Under the pieces are notes generated by a model. The model had not been told where the DNA came from. It saw only the letters and a list, made by a program, of their open reading frames with translations, and made no database searches. Below, in pieces: positions 49,707-57,986 of a stretch of DNA of 64,000 bases; position 1 is the stretch's first letter, and each line of letters begins with the position of its first letter. The stretch is from positions 6,262,001 through 6,326,000 of the forward strand of contig NZ_CP052860.1 in NCBI RefSeq assembly GCF_012935715.1, in the 5' to 3' direction. The position numbers were made by a program, and so were the translations under genes. Source of the DNA: Pseudomonas sp. ADAK13. Lineage in GTDB: Bacteria; Pseudomonadota; Gammaproteobacteria; Pseudomonadales; Pseudomonadaceae.

Positions 49707-50138
49707 ATGCTCGCCGGTTACCTGGGGCTGTTTTTCGCCGCCTTCGGCGCTGCCACGCTGTTGCCGATGCAGTCGGAGGCGGTGCTGGTGGGGCTGTTGA
49801 TCAGCGGGCATTACAGCCTGTGGCTGCTGCTTGGGGTTGCAACACTGGGCAACGTATTGGGCTCGCTGGTCAATTGGTTGCTGGGGCGTTCGGTTGAACG
49901 GTTCAAGGAACGACGCTGGTTTCCGGTGAGCCCGAAACACCTGGAAAAGGCCCGTACCCACTATCAACGCTGGGGCCACTGGTCATTGTTGCTCAGTTGG
50001 GTGCCGATCATCGGTGACCCCCTGACGCTGGTGGCCGGGGTGATGCGCGAACCGTTCTGGCGTTTCCTGCTGCTGGTGACCCTGGCCAAAGGTGCGCGCT
50101 ACGGGGTATTGGCCCTGCTGACCCTGCACTGGATTTAA
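49707..50138 (+). CDS. YqaA/DedA-like membrane protein
   Basis: A 143-residue inner-membrane protein (LPMQSEAVLVGLLISGHYSL, NVLGSLVNWLLGRSVERF, LLSWVPIIGDPLTLVAGVMR) of the SNARE-associated/DedA-like YqaA group. DedA proteins are linked to membrane lipid flipping. It follows the DUF411 gene directly. Confidence 0.85.
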   Translation: MLAGYLGLFFAAFGAATLLPMQSEAVLVGLLISGHYSLWLLLGVATLGNVLGSLVNWLLGRSVERFKERRWFPVSPKHLEKARTHYQRWGHWSLLLSWVPIIGDPLTLVAGVMREPFWRFLLLVTLAKGARYGVLALLTLHWI

Positions 50139-50194
50139 TCTCCCGTTAATCCCCTCGCCACAGCATCCGGGCACTGTTCCCGGAGCCTGTCCCC

Positions 50195-51208
50195 ATGCCC
50201 AACATCCGCTCACTCTGCGTCGCCGGCCTGCTGCTCGGCAGCGCCCTTCCCGCCTTCGCCGCCACCGAGGGCCCGACCTACGGCCCCGAACTGCAAGGCT
50301 TCCAATACCCTTATCCGGTGGAGCACTTCACCTTCCAGTCCCAGGGCAAATCCTTGCAAATGGGCTACATGGACGTGCCGGCCAAGGGCAAAGCCAATGG
50401 CCGCAGCATCGTGCTGATGCATGGCAAGAACTTCTGCGGCGCCACCTGGGATGCCTCGATCAAGGCCCTGAGCGACGCCGGTTACCGGGTGATCGCCCCC
50501 GACCAGGTCGGTTTCTGCACCTCCAGCAAGCCGGACAATTACCAGTACAGCTTCCAGCAATTGGCGATCAACACCCACCAACTCCTGGAAAAACTCGGCA
50601 TTCAAAAGGCCACGCTTCTCGGCCATTCCACCGGTGGCATGCTTGCCACGCGCTACGCCCTGCTCTATCCGGAACAAACCGAACAGCTTGCGTTGGTGAA
50701 CCCTATCGGCCTGGAAGACTGGAAAGCCATTGGCGTGCCCTATCGCAGCGTTGACCAATGGTACGAGCGCGAGCTGAAACTGACCGCCGACGGCATCCGC
50801 AATTATGAGCGCGACACCTACTACGCCGGCCACTGGAAGCCCGAATACGAGCGCTGGGTGCAGATGCTCGCCGGCATGAACAAGGGCCCCGGCCACACCC
50901 AGGTGGCATGGAACTCGGCGCTGATTTACGACATGATTTTCACCCAGCCGGTGTACTACGAGTTCAAGGACCTGCAGATGCCCACCCTGCTGCTGATCGG
51001 CACCGCCGACAACACCGCCATTGGCAAAGACATCGCGCCACCGGCGGTCAAGGCGAAGATCGGCAACTACGCCGTGTTAGGCAAGCAAGTGGCCAAGCTG
51101 ATCCCCCACGCCACCCTGGTGGAATTCCCGGGCCTGGGCCATGCGCCGCAAATGGAAGAGCCGGCACAGTTTCACAAGGCACTGTTGCAAGGGCTGAATG
51201 CCCTCTAA
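50195..51208 (+). CDS. exported alpha/beta hydrolase
   Basis: A 337-residue protein with signal peptide (LCVAGLLLGSALPAFA). Hydrolase features: HGKNFCGATWD oxyanion region, nucleophile Ser in LLGHSTGGMLATRYA, Asp in LIGTADNTAIG and His in GLGHAPQMEE. An esterase or related enzyme acting in the periplasm. The substrate is unknown. It is followed after 26 bases by a dehydrogenase gene. Confidence 0.88.
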   Translation: MPNIRSLCVAGLLLGSALPAFAATEGPTYGPELQGFQYPYPVEHFTFQSQGKSLQMGYMDVPAKGKANGRSIVLMHGKNFCGATWDASIKALSDAGYRVIAPDQVGFCTSSKPDNYQYSFQQLAINTHQLLEKLGIQKATLLGHSTGGMLATRYALLYPEQTEQLALVNPIGLEDWKAIGVPYRSVDQWYERELKLTADGIRNYERDTYYAGHWKPEYERWVQMLAGMNKGPGHTQVAWNSALIYDMIFTQPVYYEFKDLQMPTLLLIGTADNTAIGKDIAPPAVKAKIGNYAVLGKQVAKLIPHATLVEFPGLGHAPQMEEPAQFHKALLQGLNAL

Positions 51209-51234
51209 TCCAACCTTTTTCGAGGCACGCGTGA

Positions 51235-52188
51235 ATGTCGGTACAGATCGCAGTGATTGATGATTGGCAGAATGTGGCCAGTGGCGTGGTGGACTGGTCA
51301 GTCCTGGCGTCGGTGGGCCAGGTGCACTTCCTCCACGACTACCCGGCGGACACCGCCACCTTGATCGAGCGTTTGCAGGGTTTTGAGGTGATTTGCGTGA
51401 TGCGCGAACGCACCACCTTCGATCAGGCACTGCTGCAAGGTTTGCCCCGGCTCAAGTTGCTGGTGACCGGCGGCATGCGCAATGCGGCCCTCGACATTCC
51501 CGCCGCCAAGGCCCTGGGCATCCAGGTGTGCGGCACCGACAGTTACAAGCACGCCGCCCCGGAACTGACCTGGGCGCTGATCATGGCCTCCACCCGCAAC
51601 CTGCTGGCCGAAGCCAATTCCCTGCGGGCAGGCGGTTGGCAAGTGGGCCTGGGTGGCGATCTGTACGGCAAGACCCTGGGGATCCTCGGGCTGGGCAGCA
51701 TCGGCCAGAAGATCGCCAAATACGGCCAGGCATTTGGCATGCGGGTGATTGCCTGGAGCGAAAACCTCACGCCGGAACGCGCCGCCGAAGCCGGCGTAAC
51801 CTGGGTCAGCAAGCGCGAGCTGTTTGAACAGGCGGATGTACTGTCGATTCACCTGGTACTCAGTGACCGCAGCCGCGGGCTGGTGGACGCCGAGGCGCTG
51901 GGCTGGATGAAACCTGCTGCGCACCTGGTGAACACGTCCCGCGGTCCGATTGTCGATGAGGCGGCCCTGATTGACGCCTTGACCCATGGCCGGCTGGCAG
52001 GCGCTGCCCTGGATGTGTACGCCCAGGAGCCGTTGCCGGACGGGCACCCGTTCCGCCAGTTGCCGAATGTCTTGGCCACGCCACACGTCGGTTATGTCAG
52101 CGAGCAGAATTACCGCCAGTTCTACGAACAGATGATTGAAGACATTCAAGCGTGGGCCAAAGGGGTGCCCGTTCGCCCGCTGTCCTGA
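51235..52188 (+). CDS. D-2-hydroxyacid dehydrogenase
   Basis: A 317-residue NAD-dependent oxidoreductase. The nucleotide-binding motif is LGLGSIGQKIAKYGQAFGM. Catalytic Arg is in SRGPIVDEAAL-type context (NTSRGPIVDE), Glu in YAQEPLP and His in ATPHVGYVSE. It interconverts 2-oxoacids and D-2-hydroxyacids. The substrate is not determined. A strong terminator follows. Confidence 0.92.
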   Translation: MSVQIAVIDDWQNVASGVVDWSVLASVGQVHFLHDYPADTATLIERLQGFEVICVMRERTTFDQALLQGLPRLKLLVTGGMRNAALDIPAAKALGIQVCGTDSYKHAAPELTWALIMASTRNLLAEANSLRAGGWQVGLGGDLYGKTLGILGLGSIGQKIAKYGQAFGMRVIAWSENLTPERAAEAGVTWVSKRELFEQADVLSIHLVLSDRSRGLVDAEALGWMKPAAHLVNTSRGPIVDEAALIDALTHGRLAGAALDVYAQEPLPDGHPFRQLPNVLATPHVGYVSEQNYRQFYEQMIEDIQAWAKGVPVRPLS

Positions 52189-52206
52189 TCACTCCACGCA
52201 CCAATT

Positions 52207-52247
52207 AAGAGCGCCCGCTTCCTGGTGGCCAGGAAGTGGGCGCTTTT
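52207..52247 (+). terminator. terminator after the 2-hydroxyacid dehydrogenase
   Basis: GCGCCC-CTTCCTGG and CCAGGAAG-GGGCGC arms (52211-52243) form a long hairpin followed by TTTT. It closes the transcript before the glycogen/trehalose block. Confidence 0.8.
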
Positions 52248-52576
52248 GTACATGAAAAAAAATTTGTCCTACAAAATCCCCCACAGACCCCGCAGGCTCC
52301 GGGATCTTGTCCTAGACTCATGACCGATGGGTCCGTTCCAAAACAAAAACCCCGCAAAAAATCGAAACTTTCGAACTCTGCCGCAGGTCAGGTTTAAGGT
52401 AAGGCGAGCGCTGACGGTTCACACCAAACGCCCGTCCATCCACTCTATTTAAGACTCCAACACAACTGGCATAAGCCTTGCCAGTCTGTGTAGCGCTTGT
52501 GCGCCTGGCCGCAGGATGCGGTCAACCTTCGCTGATTGCCATATGCCATCAGCCGACCAACACATGGGAGAGAACT
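52248..52576 (+). other. gene-free leader region of the glycogen/trehalose operon
   Basis: No ORF here is supported. The stretch begins AT-rich (GAAAAAAAATTTG near 52254) and should hold the promoter of the glgA operon, but I cannot point to a clear sigma-70 or RpoS -10/-35 pair. The glgA frame itself is open from 52478 without a start signal. Confidence 0.4.
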
Positions 52577-54136
52577 ATGATCAGTGCCGCTGTAGATACT
52601 CAGGGAGAGCGTTTTAGTCAGCCGGTTGGCGGGCCGACCTCATTGGCCGACCTGCCCAACACGCTGCGGCCGGTCCCAAGTCAGAATCCCAATCGCAAGA
52701 AAGTATTGTTCGTGACGTCCGAGCTGGCTGACCTGGTGAAAACCGGCGGCCTGGGTGACGTGTCCGCCGCCCTGCCCCGTGCCATGGCGCACCTGCACGA
52801 TGTGCGCGTGCTGATCCCTGGTTACCCGCAGGTGCTTGATAGCGACAACCCCATTCATATCATCGGTGAGCTGGGCGGCCACGCTGCGTTGCCACCGTGC
52901 AAGATCGGGCGCATGGACCTCAAGGATGGCCTGGTCATCTATGTGCTGATCTGCCCCGAGTTGTATGAGCGCGAAGGCACGCCCTACGGCGCCAACAACG
53001 GCCGCGACTGGCCCGACAACCATATTCGCTTCGCCCGCCTGGGCCTGGCCGCCGCCGATATTGCCGCCAACCTGGCACAGATCCACTGGTGCCCGGACCT
53101 GGTGCACGCCCATGACTGGCCCGCTGGCCTGGCACCGGCCTATATGCACTGGCGCGGGTCACGTACCCCGACCCTGTTCACCATTCATAACCTCGCCTAC
53201 CAGGGCGTGGTCAGCCTGGCCTCGTGCCCGGAACTGGGAATTCCCGAACACGCCTTGCAACAAGAAGGCATGGAGTTCTACGGCAAGCTGTCATTCCTGA
53301 AGGCTGGCATGGCGTATTCCAGCCATATCACCACGGTCAGCGCGACCTACGCCCAGGAAATCACCACCCCCGAATTCGGCTGCGGTCTGGACGGTTTCCT
53401 CGCCAGCAAGACCCAGCAAGGCCTGCTCAGCGGCATTCCCAACGGCATCGACGAAAGCTGGGAAGCCTCCACTGACCCGCACCTGACCCACCCCTTCAAC
53501 ATCGGTGACTGGGAAGGCAAGGCGCTGAACGCCGCCCATGTACGCAACCTGTTCGGCCTGGAAGAGTCCACCGGCCCACTGTTTGCCGTGGTGTCGCGCC
53601 TGGTCTACCAAAAAGGCCTGGACCTCACCGAAGCGGTCGCCAGCTTTATCGTCGAACATGGCGGCCAGATCGCCATCATCGGTCGCGGCGAGCCTGAAGA
53701 AGAACAAGCCATGCGCGCCCTGGCCCTGCGCTTTCCAGGCCAGATTGGCGTGCGCATCGGCTTCAACGAGACCGATGCCCGGCGCATGTTCGCCGGCAGC
53801 GACTTCCTGCTGATGCCGTCCCGTTATGAACCCTGCGGCCTGAGCCAGATGTACGCCCAGCGCTTCGGTTCCCTACCCGTTGCCCGCAACACCGGCGGCC
53901 TGGCCGACACCATCGAGGATGGCGTTACCGGTTTCCTGTTCAACGAATCCACCGTCGAGAGCTACGAAGCGGCCCTGAGCCGTGCGTTCAAGGTCTTCGC
54001 CTTTCCCGGCCTGCTCAACGCCATGCGTTGCCGGGCCATGGCCGCACCGTTCAACTGGTGCAAGGCGGTGGAACCCTACGCCGAACTTTACGAACAACTG
54101 GTGGCGAAATCACTGGGAAGATCGGGGAAAAATTAA
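52577..54136 (+). CDS. glgA: glycogen synthase GlgA
   Basis: A 519-residue ADP-glucose (GT5) glycogen synthase. After an N-terminal extension of about 40 residues come the donor-site motif KTGGLGDVSAALPRAM and C-terminal motifs ISRL-like VSRLVYQKGLDL, SDFLLMPSRYEPCGLSQMYA and GGLADTIEDG. GGGAGAG precedes the ATG. It makes alpha-1,4-glucan chains that the downstream enzymes reshape. First gene of the operon. Confidence 0.93.
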   Translation: MISAAVDTQGERFSQPVGGPTSLADLPNTLRPVPSQNPNRKKVLFVTSELADLVKTGGLGDVSAALPRAMAHLHDVRVLIPGYPQVLDSDNPIHIIGELGGHAALPPCKIGRMDLKDGLVIYVLICPELYEREGTPYGANNGRDWPDNHIRFARLGLAAADIAANLAQIHWCPDLVHAHDWPAGLAPAYMHWRGSRTPTLFTIHNLAYQGVVSLASCPELGIPEHALQQEGMEFYGKLSFLKAGMAYSSHITTVSATYAQEITTPEFGCGLDGFLASKTQQGLLSGIPNGIDESWEASTDPHLTHPFNIGDWEGKALNAAHVRNLFGLEESTGPLFAVVSRLVYQKGLDLTEAVASFIVEHGGQIAIIGRGEPEEEQAMRALALRFPGQIGVRIGFNETDARRMFAGSDFLLMPSRYEPCGLSQMYAQRFGSLPVARNTGGLADTIEDGVTGFLFNESTVESYEAALSRAFKVFAFPGLLNAMRCRAMAAPFNWCKAVEPYAELYEQLVAKSLGRSGKN

Positions 54137-54153
54137 AAAAGAGGTCTTCATAG

Positions 54154-55905
54154 ATGCCGTCAAGGACTCTGGAAACATGGCCCCACGGCGCGATCATGCT
54201 GGATGCGGAACACACCCGTTTCGCCTTGTGGGCACCCGACGCGTTTTATGTCAGCGTTGAATTTGAAGAAGGTAAATCGGTAGCGATGCTGCCCCAGGCC
54301 GATGGCTGGTTTGTGGTGCAGCTGCAATGTCCCGCCGGGACACGCTACCGCTACAGCATCGACGGTGAACAGGACGTTCCCGACCCGGCTTCCCGGGCGC
54401 AGGCCACGGACGTTCACGGCTTCAGCGTGGTCGTCGACCCTCTGGCCTATCAGTGGCGCCACGGCCACTGGCAAGGCCGGCCCTGGCACGAAGCCGTGAT
54501 CTACGAGCTGCACGTGGGCGTGCTGGGGGGCTACGCCGAGGTCGAGAAACAACTGCCACGCCTTGCGGAGCTGGGTGTCACCGCCATTGAGCTGATGCCC
54601 ATCGCCCAGTTCCCCGGCGAACGCAACTGGGGCTACGACGGGGTCCTGCCCTACGCACCACAATCTTCCTACGGTTCGCCCGAACAGTTGAAACAGCTGA
54701 TCGACAGCGCCCACCACCACGGCCTCGCGGTGATTCTGGATGTGGTCTACAACCACTTCGGTCCCGACGGCAATTACCTCGGCAGCTACGCCAAAGGTTT
54801 CTTCCGCGAAGACGTGCACACGCCCTGGGGCGCCGGCATTGACTTTGATCGCCGGGAAGTTCGGGATTTCTTCATCGACAACGCCCTGATGTGGCTACTG
54901 GAGTACCGCTTCGACGGCCTGCGCCTGGACGCGGTACATGCCATCAACGACCCCGAATTCCTGGAAGAACTGGCCGAACGCGTGCGCCAGCAAGTCGACG
55001 CGGGGCGCCATGTGTGGCTGGTACTGGAAAACGAATTCAACCAGGCCAGCCTGCTGGAGCGCGGTTTCGATGCGCAGTGGAACGACGACGGCCACAACGC
55101 CCTGCACGTGCTGCTCACCGGCGAAACCGACGCCTACTACACCGACTTTGCCGAAGACCCCACCGGCAAGCTGGCCCGCTGCCTGAGCGAAGGGTTCATC
55201 TACCAGGGCCACACCACCCGCCACGGCCACTCACGCGGTGAGCCCAGTGGCCACCTGCCGCCCAGTGCCTTTGTGCTGTTCCTGCAGAACCACGACCAGA
55301 TCGGCAACCGCGCCCTGGGCGAACGCCTGCATCAACTGTGCTCGCCCCAGGCCTTGAGCGCTGCGACGACCTTGCTGCTGATGTCGCCGATGATCCCGTT
55401 GATGTTCATGGGCGACGAAGTCAACGCCGAAGAGCCGTTCCTGTTCTTCACCGACCACCACGGCGAACTGGCCGAGGCGGTACGCGAAGGCCGGCGCAAC
55501 GAGTTTGCCGACTTTGCCGCATTCAGCGACCCGGAACGCCGCGAACGAATTCCCGACCCCAATTCCCTGCAAACCTTCCGCCGCTCGGCACCCGCCCTCG
55601 CCGACTGCGACGACTCACAGCTCTATCGCCAACTGCTGAGCCTGCGCCACCAACATATCGTGCCGCACCTGCCGGGCAGCGTGGCCCTGGGTGCGCACGT
55701 ACTGGCGGTGGGCGCGGTCACGGCGCGCTGGCGCCTGGGCAATGGCAGCCTGCTGCAGATCGACCTCAACCTGAGCGCCGATTCTCTGAACTACCCAGCG
55801 GCCGAGCACCTCCTATTTGTGACGCAGGCCAGCGGGGCCCAACAACTGGCCCCGTTCAGTGCCCGCGTCAGCCTCACCCATTCCCCTGTTGGAGAGCACC
55901 CTTGA
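54154..55905 (+). CDS. treZ: malto-oligosyltrehalose trehalohydrolase TreZ
   Basis: A 583-residue GH13 enzyme that frees trehalose from maltooligosyl trehalose made by TreY. Motifs: GH13 region I DVVYNHFGPDGN, nucleophile Asp in DGLRLDAVHAI, acid Glu in WLVLENEFNQ and region IV FLQNHDQIGN. Starts 17 bases after glgA with AGAGG upstream. The stop overlaps the malQ start. Confidence 0.94.
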   Translation: MPSRTLETWPHGAIMLDAEHTRFALWAPDAFYVSVEFEEGKSVAMLPQADGWFVVQLQCPAGTRYRYSIDGEQDVPDPASRAQATDVHGFSVVVDPLAYQWRHGHWQGRPWHEAVIYELHVGVLGGYAEVEKQLPRLAELGVTAIELMPIAQFPGERNWGYDGVLPYAPQSSYGSPEQLKQLIDSAHHHGLAVILDVVYNHFGPDGNYLGSYAKGFFREDVHTPWGAGIDFDRREVRDFFIDNALMWLLEYRFDGLRLDAVHAINDPEFLEELAERVRQQVDAGRHVWLVLENEFNQASLLERGFDAQWNDDGHNALHVLLTGETDAYYTDFAEDPTGKLARCLSEGFIYQGHTTRHGHSRGEPSGHLPPSAFVLFLQNHDQIGNRALGERLHQLCSPQALSAATTLLLMSPMIPLMFMGDEVNAEEPFLFFTDHHGELAEAVREGRRNEFADFAAFSDPERRERIPDPNSLQTFRRSAPALADCDDSQLYRQLLSLRHQHIVPHLPGSVALGAHVLAVGAVTARWRLGNGSLLQIDLNLSADSLNYPAAEHLLFVTQASGAQQLAPFSARVSLTHSPVGEHP

Positions 55906-57986
55906 GCGACGCGCAATTGGAAATACTCGCCAGCCGAGCGGGCCTGGCCGTCGATTGGATCGACGCGAATGGCCGCCCGCAACATGTCAAACCCGACGCC
56001 CTGCGCGCCGTGCTCAAAGGCCTGGGTCACCCGGCCGACAGCGATGCCGCCATCGAAGCCAGCCTGCTGGACCTGGAACGCGTGCAGCAAGACAAGCACC
56101 TGCCACCGCTGATGACCGTCGACAGCGGTGCCGGCCTGGACCTGGCGCGCTACTTCGCCCCCGGCACGCCGTGCCAGATTCACCTCGAAGACGCCGGCGT
56201 GCTCGACCTGAAGCTGGACGATGACGCGGTGCTGCCCGGGTCGATTCCGGTCGGCTATCAGCAGGTGCATATCGCCGACCAGCATTTCACCCTGGCCGTG
56301 GCACCGACCCACTGCTACACCGTCGCTGAAGCGGTCGACACCCAAACCGCCAGGGCCTGGGGCCTGAGCGCCCAACTGTATTCCCTGCGCCGCAGCGGCG
56401 ACGGTGGTTTTGGTGACACCCAGGCACTGGAGCAACTGGCCCGTTCCGCCGCCGAACGTGGCGCCGATGCCCTGGCCATCAGCCCGATGCACGCGATGTT
56501 CAGTGCCGACACCGACCGCTTCAGCCCGTATTCCCCGTCCAGCCGGCTGTTCCTCAACAGTTTGTACGCCTCCCCCGGCTGCATCCTCGGCGAACGTGCG
56601 GTGCAAACCGCCATCGAAACCAGCGGCCTGGCCGACGAACTGCACGACCTTGAGCAGCAAAGCCTGATCGACTGGCCGGCCGCCGCCAAAGCCAAGCAGC
56701 GCCTGTTGCACACCCTGTATGAAGACTTTCGCCAGGGCGACCACCCGCAGCACGCCGACTTCCTGAGCTTCCGCCAGGCCGGCGGCGAAGCCCTGGAAAA
56801 CCACTGCCGCTTTGAAGCTGTGCAAGCCGAGCGTGCAGCCAATGGCGAGAGCCTCGACTGGCGTCACTGGCCCGAGGACTGGCACAGCCCGCAAAGCCAG
56901 GCGCTGGCGCAATTCGCCGAAACCCATCGGGATGAAATCGGCTTCTATGCGTTCAACCAATGGCTGATCGCCCGCTGCCTGGAGCGTGCGCAACAAGCGG
57001 CGCGCGGCAGTGGCATGGGCGTCGGCCTGATCGCCGACCTCGCGGTGGGCGCGGACGGCGGCGGCAGCCAGGCCTGGAGCCGCCAGGATGAACTGTTGGC
57101 AGATCTCACCGTGGGTGCGCCACCCGACATTCTCAACCGTGCCGGCCAGGGCTGGGGCATCTCCGCGTTTTCCCCGGAAGGCCTCAAGCGCAACGGCTTT
57201 CGTGCGTTTATCGAAATGCTGCGGGCCAACTTTGCCCATGCCGGCGGCCTGCGTATCGACCATGTGATGGGTTTGCAACGCCTGTGGGTGATCCCGATGG
57301 ATGCCTCGCCGCGGGACGGGGCTTATCTGTATTACCCGGTGGATGACCTGCTGCGGCTCCTGGCGCTGGAGTCGAGCCGCCATCAGGCGATCGTCCTCGG
57401 TGAAGACCTCGGCACCGTACCCGACGGCCTGCGGGAAAAACTGATCGCCCGCTCGATCCTTGGCATGCGCGTGCTACTGTTCGAGCAAGACCACGACGGC
57501 CAGTTCAAGCCGATTCTGGATTGGCCGGACAACGCGCTGGCCACCACCAGCACCCACGACCTGCCAACCCTGAACGGCTGGTGGCACAGCCGCGATATCG
57601 ACTGGAATATCCAGTTGGGGCTGATCGATGCTCCCACCGTCGAACAATGGAGCGACCACCGTCTGCGGGAACGCCAAGCGCTGCGCCAGGCCTTGAGCCA
57701 GGACCCGCAGAACTTCACCGATGAAGTGCGCAACGAAACCGACCACGTTATCGACGCCAGCGTGCGCTACCTGGGCCACACCCGTGCGCCGTTGGTGCTG
57801 CTGCCCCTGGAAGATGCCCTGGGCGTGGAGGAGCAAGCCAACCTGCCCGGCACCACCGACACCCACCCGAATTGGCGGCGCCGCCTGGCGGGCGATGCAG
57901 CCACCCTGCTCGACGATGAAAACGCCGCCCGCCGCCTTGAGCTGCTGGCCGTGGCGCGCCTCCAGGCCCACGAGCGTGACCGATGA
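55902..57986 (+). CDS. malQ: 4-alpha-glucanotransferase MalQ (TTG start)
   Basis: A 694-residue GH77 enzyme that moves maltodextrin segments between chains. Motifs: nucleophile region GLRIDHVMGLQRLW, acid region VLGEDLGTVPDGL, and STHDLPTLNGWW. It starts at a TTG (55902) whose last bases form the treZ stop (TTGA), with GGAGAG six bases upstream, so translation is coupled and probably held low. The frame stays open far upstream inside treZ, which is a shadow. It supplies longer dextrins to TreY. Confidence 0.92.
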   Translation: MSDAQLEILASRAGLAVDWIDANGRPQHVKPDALRAVLKGLGHPADSDAAIEASLLDLERVQQDKHLPPLMTVDSGAGLDLARYFAPGTPCQIHLEDAGVLDLKLDDDAVLPGSIPVGYQQVHIADQHFTLAVAPTHCYTVAEAVDTQTARAWGLSAQLYSLRRSGDGGFGDTQALEQLARSAAERGADALAISPMHAMFSADTDRFSPYSPSSRLFLNSLYASPGCILGERAVQTAIETSGLADELHDLEQQSLIDWPAAAKAKQRLLHTLYEDFRQGDHPQHADFLSFRQAGGEALENHCRFEAVQAERAANGESLDWRHWPEDWHSPQSQALAQFAETHRDEIGFYAFNQWLIARCLERAQQAARGSGMGVGLIADLAVGADGGGSQAWSRQDELLADLTVGAPPDILNRAGQGWGISAFSPEGLKRNGFRAFIEMLRANFAHAGGLRIDHVMGLQRLWVIPMDASPRDGAYLYYPVDDLLRLLALESSRHQAIVLGEDLGTVPDGLREKLIARSILGMRVLLFEQDHDGQFKPILDWPDNALATTSTHDLPTLNGWWHSRDIDWNIQLGLIDAPTVEQWSDHRLRERQALRQALSQDPQNFTDEVRNETDHVIDASVRYLGHTRAPLVLLPLEDALGVEEQANLPGTTDTHPNWRRRLAGDAATLLDDENAARRLELLAVARLQAHERDR

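Noticed and set aside
55791..57383. 530-codon open frame opposite malQ
   Set aside because: Shadow frame; the + strand has GH77 motifs and operon coupling.
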